64,000 bases of DNA from UBA11222 sp049323435 (lineage in GTDB: Bacteria; Pseudomonadota; Alphaproteobacteria; UBA11222), in the NCBI GenBank assembly GCA_049323435.1, contig JBMOMX010000027.1, forward strand, positions 55,605-119,604. The letters are read 5' to 3'. The translations under genes were made by a program, and so were the position numbers. Below are positions 58,475 to 64,000 of the stretch, one piece after another. Each line of letters begins with the position of its first letter. Position 1 is the stretch's first letter. Below the pieces are notes generated by a model that worked only from the letters and a program-made list of their open reading frames with translations, was not told where the DNA came from and did not search any database.

Positions 58475-60049
58475 ATGCAAGTCCGGGAATATATGGACAT
58501 ATTGATGTTTGCCTCGGTCTGCGGGTTTTTGATGGCCGGCTTTCCTGTTGCCTTTACCCTGGGGGGGGCGGCACTGCTGTTTGCTGGGATCGGCTACGCG
58601 CTGGGCATTTTCGACTTTTCATTCGTGGGGTTTTTAACCCAGCGTATTTTTGGCGTCATGAGCAATGATGTGCTGCTGGCGGTGCCGTTGTTCGTTTTTA
58701 TGGGCGTCATGCTGGAACGGTCCCGCGTGGCGGAGGATCTGCTCGAATCCATGGGCAAGCTGTTTGGCAGCCTGCGCGGCGGATTGGGCATATCCGTTTC
58801 CATTGTGGGAGCTTTGCTGGCGGCATCCACGGGCATTGTCGGGGCCACTGTTGTCACCATGGGGCTGCTTTCGCTGCCTACCATGTTAAAGCGGGGTTAT
58901 GATCCCTCACTTACTGCGGGAACAATCTGTGCCGCAGGCACGCTGGGGCAGATTATCCCGCCCTCGATCGTGCTGGTGCTGCTGGGTGATGTGATTTCCA
59001 GCGCCTATCAGGCATCGCAACTGGCGCAGGGCGTTTACGCCCCCGAAACCATATCGGTAGGCGATCTTTTTGCGGGCGCCCTGCTGCCCGGCCTGATGCT
59101 GGTCGGGTTATATATTCTTTATCAGATCGGCATGGCGGTTTTCCGTCCGGCAAGCTCGCCCGCCCTGCCGCCGGAAGATGTTTATTTTGAGAGGCGCCGC
59201 GATCTGTATCTGATGGCGTCCCGCACGCTGCTGCCGCCGGCACTTCTGATCGTTGCGGTTCTGGGGTCGATTTTAAGCGGCATCGCCACACCTACCGAAG
59301 CCGCAGCCCTTGGCGCGGTGGGCGCAACATTTCTGGCCGGCTGGCGCATTGAGCGCGGTTCGCCCCTGCCCATCTATGCGGGCGGCGCCGGATTGACCGG
59401 CCTGCTGATTCTGGTGCAGTTTTTTGATCTGCGTTATGGCCGGGATTTACCATCCATTACGGATATGCTGGCAATGAGCGCCGCAGCACTTGCCAGCGCG
59501 GCGCTGTTATGGGGGTTTGGCGTCTGTTTATGGCGCTGCTATCGCAGCGGCACGCTGGGTGAAGTTTCGCGCTCCACCATGGAAGTCAGTGCGATGGTAT
59601 TTGTCATTCTGATCGGGGCAGCCTTGTTCAGCCTGGTGTTTCGCGGCTTTGGCGGGGATGAAACCGTTTCCAGCGCACTTTCAAGCATGCCTGGCGGGGT
59701 TGTTGGCGCGATGGTCCTTGTGATGGGCGTCATGTTCGCGCTGGGTTTCTTCCTCGATTTTATCGAGATCATTTTTATCGTGGTGCCGCTTGTCGCGCCA
59801 GTTCTGCTGGGCATGGGCCTCGACCCGATCTGGCTCGGGGTCATGATGGCGGTTAATCTGCAAACGTCATTTCTGACGCCGCCATTCGGGTTTGCGCTTT
59901 TCTATCTGCGCGGCGTGGCGCCGCCGGAAGTTACCACAATGCATATTTACAAGGGGGTTTTCCCATTTGTAATGCTGCAATTGCTGGCGTTGATCCTGCT
60001 GGCGCTGTTTCCGCAGACAGCCACCTGGCTTCCTTCCTTGCTGAAATAA
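58475..60049 (+). CDS. TRAP transporter large permease (DctM)
   Basis: A 524-aa permease, longer than the usual 425 because of extra helices in the middle (about residues 255-400), as seen in the TRAP group annotated for mannitol/chloroaromatic compounds. Features are FPVAFTLGGAALLFAGIGYA, STGIVGATVVTMGLLSLPTM, GTLGQIIPPSIVLVLLGDV and FFLDFIEIIFIVVPLVAPVL. The start at 58475 (MQVREYM) or the ATG at 58493 are both in frame. The substrate is unknown; linkage to the DctP and DctQ genes is certain. Confidence 0.92.
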   Translation: MQVREYMDILMFASVCGFLMAGFPVAFTLGGAALLFAGIGYALGIFDFSFVGFLTQRIFGVMSNDVLLAVPLFVFMGVMLERSRVAEDLLESMGKLFGSLRGGLGISVSIVGALLAASTGIVGATVVTMGLLSLPTMLKRGYDPSLTAGTICAAGTLGQIIPPSIVLVLLGDVISSAYQASQLAQGVYAPETISVGDLFAGALLPGLMLVGLYILYQIGMAVFRPASSPALPPEDVYFERRRDLYLMASRTLLPPALLIVAVLGSILSGIATPTEAAALGAVGATFLAGWRIERGSPLPIYAGGAGLTGLLILVQFFDLRYGRDLPSITDMLAMSAAALASAALLWGFGVCLWRCYRSGTLGEVSRSTMEVSAMVFVILIGAALFSLVFRGFGGDETVSSALSSMPGGVVGAMVLVMGVMFALGFFLDFIEIIFIVVPLVAPVLLGMGLDPIWLGVMMAVNLQTSFLTPPFGFALFYLRGVAPPEVTTMHIYKGVFPFVMLQLLALILLALFPQTATWLPSLLK

Positions 60050-60070
60050 ACCGGGCATCACGAAAACAAT

Positions 60071-60577
60071 ATGAAAAACTTGCAGGCATTTTGGAAAAAT
60101 CTGGATGAGGCCGCACGGCAGGCTTTTTTTCGCACGGCATTGTGGCTTGTTCTGATTGTCGGCACGGTCTATACGATCGGACAGTCGGGGCTGATCGAAG
60201 ATCTTACGCCGCTGGCCGTGCGCATCGAGATACCGGAAAAAATAATTTTTCCGAAAAGCAATGCATCGTTCAACCTTCCCGTCAACATAAGCCTGAAAAA
60301 CAATACGGAACAATCCGCGCAGCTTGAAGTTGCCAATCCCTGCAATATTATCCGCTGGTATATTGCCAGCCTTGACGGCGATTTCATTCAGGCCCCGGCC
60401 GCCGAATCCTGCTCCCAGATGGTCATGCGCGCGACATTGCCCGCCGGACAGATTTCCCAGGACGAGATGATGGTGCCACTCGACACCCAGCGCTATCAGC
60501 CTGGTGTAGAATACAGACTTATGGTCAGCTATTGGGGCCAGGACGGGAGCATAGACTTCAAAGTCGAGTTCGAATGA
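60071..60577 (+). CDS. Single-span membrane protein with an Ig-like domain, function unknown
   Basis: A 168-aa protein: a short cytoplasmic start, one membrane helix (AFFRTALWLVLIVGTVYTIG, residues about 18-37), then a periplasmic beta-rich domain with NLPVNISLKNNTEQSAQLEV and DTQRYQPGVEYRLMVSYWGQ and two cysteines (NPCNII, AESCSQ) that may form a disulfide. The pattern recalls small Ig-fold domains such as BsuPI-like inhibitors, but the link is weak. It follows the TRAP permease by 21 bases and converges with parC at a two-base distance. Confidence 0.7.
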   Translation: MKNLQAFWKNLDEAARQAFFRTALWLVLIVGTVYTIGQSGLIEDLTPLAVRIEIPEKIIFPKSNASFNLPVNISLKNNTEQSAQLEVANPCNIIRWYIASLDGDFIQAPAAESCSQMVMRATLPAGQISQDEMMVPLDTQRYQPGVEYRLMVSYWGQDGSIDFKVEFE

Positions 60578-60579
60578 TC

Positions 60580-62808
60580 TCAGGAAAATTTGTTGCTGCG
60601 TGGAAAACCGCGCGGGGGCAAACGCCCGGCCTGGGCGCGTTTTCCAATCCATTCGAGCAGATTATGTTCGCTTTGCCTGCGCCCTGAACGGTCCTGCCAG
60701 CTCAACCCTTCCGCCAGGGTGAAAAGTTTCGCGTCGCTCAGGCCGCCATCCTTGAATCGTTGCAGGATCACGCCTTTGCCGCGCGTCATCACCGGAACTT
60801 CATCGCGCGAAAATATCAGCAATTTGCGATTTTCCCCGACCACCGCAACCGTGTCACCGGCTGCTGGCGTACAGATATGCGCTTCGACATCGCCGGATAC
60901 ATTCAGCACCTGTTTGCCATTGCGCGTAGCCGCGACGACTTCCGATTCGGCGACAATAAATCCATGCCCGTCACTTGACGCCACCAGCAGCATACGCTCC
61001 GGATCATGGGTCAGGATCGTCACAATGTCATGATCATTATCCAGATCAATCATCAGACGCACCGGCTCGCCATGTCCGCGCCCGCCCGGCAGTTTATCGC
61101 AGCGCAAAGTGTAAAACCGGCCATTGGTTGCGAACAGGATAAGACGGTCCGTAGTATAAGTTTGCAGCCAGAAGGCCGGGCCATCCCCATCCTTGTATTT
61201 TAATTCCGGATCTTCCGGCACATGCCCTTTGATCGCCCTGATCCAGCCTTTTTGTGAGCACACAACCGTCACCGGCTCGCGTTCGATCATCGCCTCAAAT
61301 GGAATTTCATCCATCGCCGGGGCATCGGCAATGGTGGTGCGCCGCGCGCCCAGCGCCGTCTTTGGCCCGAATTTCACTTTCAGCGCCTTCAGATCATCGG
61401 AAATCTGCGCCCATTGCTTTTCATCCGATTTCAGCAGGCCCGCAAGCAGTTTGCGTTCATCGGACAGCGCCTTATGTTCGCGCCGCAGCGCCATTTCCTC
61501 CAGCTTGCGCAACGCACGCAGCCGCATATCAAGGATCGCCTCGGCCTGAATATCCGTCAGCTTGAAGGTCTGAACCAGCTTGGGTTTGGGTTCATCCTCA
61601 TTGCGGATAATGCGGATAATCTTATCCAGATTGAGAAAGGCGATGATATAGCCATCCAGAACTTCCAGACGGTGCACGATGCGGGCCATGCGATGCTGCG
61701 CGCGCCGCACCAGAACTTCCTTGCGGTGATCCAGAAAGGCGCGCAGCGCCTCGCGCAGATCCATCACCCGCGGAACAAGATTGCGGTCCAGCACATTCAG
61801 ATTCAGCGGAATGCGCACGTCCAGATCGCTGAGCTGAAACAGTTGCTGCATCAGCATTTCCGGCTCGACCGTGCGTGCGCGCGGTTCCAGCACGATGCGG
61901 ATATCTTCCGCCGATTCATCGCGTATATCGGCCAGAAGCGTCAGTTTGCGGCTGTTGATCAGTTCCGCCACTTTCTCGATCAGCTTGCCCTTCTGCACCT
62001 GATAGGGAATCTCGGTAACGACGATCTGATAACCGCTGCGCGTGGTTTTTTCCACTTCCCAGCGGGCGCGCACGCGAAACCCGCCGCGGCCCGTGGCATA
62101 GGCTTCCAGAATGCTGGCGCGCGGTTCAATCAAAACGCCGCCGGTGGGAAAATCCGGCCCCGGTATAAAATCCAGCAGCTTTTCAATACCCGCATTGGGA
62201 TGTTTGATCAGATGCTGCATGGCGTCACACAGTTCCGCCACATTGTGCGGCGGAATGCTGGTGGCCATGCCCACCGCGATACCCGTCGCGCCATTGGCCA
62301 GCAGATTGGGGAACGCGGCCGGCAGCACCAGCGGCTCGCTTTCCTCGCCATCATAGGTGTCGCGGAAATCAACCGCGTCTTCGTCAATGCCTTCGAGCAG
62401 CGCCTGCGCCACCTCGGTCAGGCGGGTTTCGGTGTAGCGCATGGCGGCGGCGTTATCGCCATCGACATTGCCGAAATTGCCCTGCCCGTCGATCAGCGGA
62501 TAACGGATGGAAAAATCCTGCGCCAGCCGCACCAGCGCGTCATAGACCGACTGATCGCCATGCGGGTGATATTTGCCGATCACATCGCCCACAACACGGG
62601 CGGATTTTTTGAAACCGGACGCCGGATCCAGCCGCAACTGCCGCATCGCATAAAGCAGCCGCCGATGCACCGGTTTCAGCCCGTCGCGCACATCCGGCAG
62701 CGCCCGGTGCATGATTGTGGACAGCGCATAGGCCAGATAGCGCTCCGCCAGCGCATCGCCCAGCGGCATGTCGTTTATTTCTGATTCGGGTGTCAGCAGA
62801 TCACTCAT
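60580..62808 (-). CDS. parC: DNA topoisomerase IV subunit A
   Basis: A 742-aa type IIA topoisomerase subunit that decatenates chromosomes. The N-terminal breakage-reunion domain has ALPDVRDGLKPVHRRLLYAM, YHPHGDQSVYDALVRLAQDF and catalytic Tyr125 in AAAMRYTETRLTEVAQALLE. The C-terminal domain lacks a complete GyrA-box (QRRGGKG-type), which favours ParC over GyrA. At the position equivalent to E. coli Ser80 there is Gln86. parE is not in the window. Confidence 0.93.
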   Translation of the reverse strand: MSDLLTPESEINDMPLGDALAERYLAYALSTIMHRALPDVRDGLKPVHRRLLYAMRQLRLDPASGFKKSARVVGDVIGKYHPHGDQSVYDALVRLAQDFSIRYPLIDGQGNFGNVDGDNAAAMRYTETRLTEVAQALLEGIDEDAVDFRDTYDGEESEPLVLPAAFPNLLANGATGIAVGMATSIPPHNVAELCDAMQHLIKHPNAGIEKLLDFIPGPDFPTGGVLIEPRASILEAYATGRGGFRVRARWEVEKTTRSGYQIVVTEIPYQVQKGKLIEKVAELINSRKLTLLADIRDESAEDIRIVLEPRARTVEPEMLMQQLFQLSDLDVRIPLNLNVLDRNLVPRVMDLREALRAFLDHRKEVLVRRAQHRMARIVHRLEVLDGYIIAFLNLDKIIRIIRNEDEPKPKLVQTFKLTDIQAEAILDMRLRALRKLEEMALRREHKALSDERKLLAGLLKSDEKQWAQISDDLKALKVKFGPKTALGARRTTIADAPAMDEIPFEAMIEREPVTVVCSQKGWIRAIKGHVPEDPELKYKDGDGPAFWLQTYTTDRLILFATNGRFYTLRCDKLPGGRGHGEPVRLMIDLDNDHDIVTILTHDPERMLLVASSDGHGFIVAESEVVAATRNGKQVLNVSGDVEAHICTPAAGDTVAVVGENRKLLIFSRDEVPVMTRGKGVILQRFKDGGLSDAKLFTLAEGLSWQDRSGRRQSEHNLLEWIGKRAQAGRLPPRGFPRSNKFS

Positions 62809-62897
62809 GACGCGCTTATAGCACCGGTTTATTGCTTGTGCAGCCCCATCAGGCTATTGAGACAGGTCTCCGGCCTTCATATAGCGAGAAATACTCC

Positions 62898-63092
62898 ATG
62901 CCCTTACGGCAGCGCAAACTTGTCGGATCACTCCTGCTGCTCGTCTGGATGCTGCTATACACCGCGATCTGCGTGCAGATCGCGGTAAGCTGGCTTCCCG
63001 ATTCGCATCTGGCGCGGCTGATTTTTTATCCGGTCGCCGGAATCTTATGGGTGTTCCCCGCCCGCCCGCTGGTGTTCTGGATGCGGGGGTAA
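62898..63092 (+). CDS. DUF2842 small membrane protein
   Basis: A 64-aa two-helix protein, MPLRQRKLVGSLLLLVWMLL at the start, then YTAICVQIAVSWLP and LIFYPVAGILWVFPARPLVF. The closing WVFPARPLVFWM is the DUF2842 signature found almost only in alphaproteobacteria. The start ATG at 62898 is chosen; a longer frame lacks a ribosome site. Function unknown. It is divergent from parC. Confidence 0.88.
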   Translation: MPLRQRKLVGSLLLLVWMLLYTAICVQIAVSWLPDSHLARLIFYPVAGILWVFPARPLVFWMRG

Positions 63093-63137
63093 TATAAAGT
63101 TAAGTGAATCACTGTTGCAAACCAGGGGGGGTGCCAG

Positions 63138-63521
63138 ATGAATTTTTCTCAGGCAGTGAAGTCGGGATTCAAGAATTACGCAACATTTTCAGGCCGCGCC
63201 GCGCGGTCGGAATATTGGTATTGGTTTTTGTTTTATACGATTGGCACCTGGAGCGTGCTCCTCTTACAGCTATTAATAGCAGGCCCTTCCAATACCGGCA
63301 GCACTGGGCAAGCCTTCGTTATTGTCCAGCTGATGTTTATTCTTGCAACGTTTATACCGGGAATAGCGGTCACTTTCCGCAGACTACATGATCTGGATCG
63401 AAGCGCCTGGTGGTTGTTGATCATGCTTATTCCACTCCTTGGTCCGCTCGTATTACTATATTGGATGTGTGTCAGAGGCACCGCCGGATCAAATCGCTTT
63501 GGAGACGATCCACTGGCATAG
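63138..63521 (+). CDS. DUF805 membrane protein
   Basis: A 127-aa four-helix protein. FSGRAARSEYWYWFLFYTIG is the hallmark DUF805 N-terminus, followed by AVTFRRLHDLDRSAWWLLIM and LVLLYWMCVRGTAGSNRFGD, ending in the DP-rich tail. These YhaH-like inner-membrane proteins are of unknown function. It is preceded by a purine-rich GGGGGGGTG and follows the DUF2842 gene by 45 bases. Confidence 0.92.
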   Translation: MNFSQAVKSGFKNYATFSGRAARSEYWYWFLFYTIGTWSVLLLQLLIAGPSNTGSTGQAFVIVQLMFILATFIPGIAVTFRRLHDLDRSAWWLLIMLIPLLGPLVLLYWMCVRGTAGSNRFGDDPLA

Positions 63522-63536
63522 AAGGGATTTTTGGCG

Positions 63537-63779
63537 TTACCAAAACCGTTTATTTGCGAAGGCTTTGCCGGAGCCGGTTTTTAAGTACTTTTCAAACTCG
63601 TAGGCTTTATATTTGTCTTGGAAGGCGTGGTAAGTCACCAATTCCCAAGGTATAAATTTCGCAGTGTGCTTGGATTGACCGGAATTATGGTCGGTAAGAC
63701 GCTTCTTCAAGTCCGTCGTGATGCCAGCGTATTTTTGTTCGGGGTGACTAATGCTTCTGATCAGATAAACATAGTGCAT
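63537..63779 (-). CDS. Small GIY-YIG nuclease family protein
   Basis: An 80-aa protein consisting of one GIY-YIG domain: YVYLIRSISHPEQKYAGITT, DLKKRLTDHNSGQSKHTAKF and YHAFQDKYKAYEFEKYLKTG. The first motif reads VYL...YAG, with the Arg (KKRL) and Glu (YEFE) catalytic positions kept. It resembles the UPF0213/UvrC-like stand-alone proteins that occur in many copies, often next to palindromic repeats, as here on the upstream side. It may be a nuclease moved with the repeats. Confidence 0.88.
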   Translation of the reverse strand: MHYVYLIRSISHPEQKYAGITTDLKKRLTDHNSGQSKHTAKFIPWELVTYHAFQDKYKAYEFEKYLKTGSGKAFANKRFW

Positions 63780-63796
63780 CAGCCCTCCTTCGCCTT

Positions 63797-63859
63797 CGCT
63801 ACGCTTCGGCTTCGTAGCGCATCCTTCGGCCTAACGGTTCCGGATGGCTTCGCCATCCG
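63797..63859. repeat. Palindromic repeats beside the GIY-YIG gene
   Basis: CGCTACG-CTTCGGCTT-CGTAGCG (63797-63819) and CGGATGG-CTTCG-CCATCCG (63841-63859) are perfect 7-bp hairpins with CTTCG-rich loops; GCCCGTAAGGGC follows at 63862. They fill the 100 bases between the GIY-YIG start and the insertion sequence. Confidence 0.7.
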
Positions 63860-63881
63860 AAGCCCGTAAGGGCTGAGTAGC

Positions 63882-64000
63882 CCGACACATAGGTGACATT
63901 TCGTACCGGACACATGGGTTACACTTTTTGCTTGATTTGACAAGCGGGAGGTGGAGATGCCGTGGAGTGAGAGTTCGGTTATGGATGAACGCCTTCGTTT
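63882..64000 (+). mobile_element. Left end of an IS481-type insertion sequence (runs off the right edge)
   Basis: From 63882 two tandem related units, CCGACACATAGGTGACA and CCGGACACATGGGTTACA, precede a transposase start. Such terminal direct repeats with GACACAT cores are typical of IS481 left ends. The right end is outside the window, so target duplication cannot be checked. Confidence 0.6.
63957..64000 (+). CDS. IS481-family transposase, N-terminal fragment (truncated by window edge)
   Basis: The ATG at 63957, preceded by GGGAGGTGGAG, opens MPWSESSVMDERLR and continues past the window. MPWxEx2VMDERxRF is the usual N-terminus of IS481-family transposases. Only about 14 residues are visible, so the family call rests on this short motif and on the repeats upstream. 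Confidence 0.65.
   Translation, partial: MPWSESSVMDERLR

Noticed and set aside
61414..62784. Open frame of 456 codons opposite parC
   Set aside because: Its product is rich in His, Arg and Gln without domain motifs and is the mirror of a strongly coding parC frame in GC-rich DNA.
1..64000. CRISPR arrays, rRNA genes, prophage modules
   Set aside because: No regularly spaced repeats, rRNA sequence or phage structural genes were seen anywhere in the window.

Overview
The window is chromosomal DNA from an alphaproteobacterium, with roughly 75 protein genes. This rests mainly on gene order. The leftward block argS - SPOR - nagZ - scpA - scpB - (ABC ATPase) - tatA - tatB - tatC - serS - surE - pcm - LytM - yajC - secD - secF (about 15.5-32 kb) is the classic alphaproteobacterial arrangement. 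It is supported by short-form ProS, an NtrY-type kinase, LpxI in place of LpxH, DUF2842, and the dgt/erpA/xthA neighbourhood. Flagella (MotB), a Gram-negative envelope (LpxB, LpxI, Lol, Tat, Sec) and a PEP-CTERM protein point to a free-living, motile organism. The order within the class cannot be fixed from the sequence alone.

Layout. 0-6 kb, leftward: ntrY N-terminus, a 31-aa membrane peptide, lolD-lolC, gapA, tkt. 6-9 kb, rightward: coiled-coil protein, zapA, 5-formyl-THF cyclo-ligase, two Sel1-repeat proteins. 9-15 kb: a CDP-alcohol transferase, a CaiB-type CoA-transferase, a gene-free stretch with a probable structured RNA, proS, then a luciferase-like monooxygenase and an alpha/beta hydrolase. 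15-33 kb: the Sec/Tat/division/tRNA-synthetase block, interrupted by a lone FbpC-like ATPase and REP palindromes. 33-38 kb: erpA, two toxin-antitoxin modules, xthA, DUF1223, PEP-CTERM protein, DUF983. 38-45 kb: lpxI-lpxB, glnB-glnA behind a sigma-54 promoter, a Tat-exported DUF882 protein and an L,D-transpeptidase. 45-50 kb: a decayed heat-shock locus, an ornithine/lysine-type decarboxylase, and an ExbB-ExbD-ExbD-TonB-like motor operon. 50-64 kb: motB, an atypical NRAMP transporter, glutathione-dependent formaldehyde dehydrogenase, an amine oxidase, a thioesterase, Bpt, a TRAP transporter, parC, small membrane proteins, a GIY-YIG gene and the left end of an IS481-type element.

How the genes work together. 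Three export routes (Sec accessory factors, TatABC, Lol) occur with likely clients: the TRAP binding protein and the DUF882 protein carry twin-arginine signals, and the LytM factor is a lipoprotein. Several gene products act in cell-wall growth or division (ZapA, LytM factor, SPOR protein, NagZ, L,D-transpeptidase, DUF882). GlnB and GlnA form the nitrogen-control pair.

Most notable observations: (1) an hsp20 gene frameshifted by an exact 14-bp tandem duplication, facing a 22-codon remnant of an atypical groEL, with an FNR/FixK-like box between them; (2) a motor operon with two ExbD proteins, one lacking the membrane aspartate, and a TonB-like protein whose C-terminal domain is not TonB; (3) a probable non-coding RNA with its own terminator near 10.84-11.01 kb; (4) an NRAMP-family transporter without the canonical metal-ligand Met and Asn; (5) two toxin-antitoxin modules between erpA and xthA.
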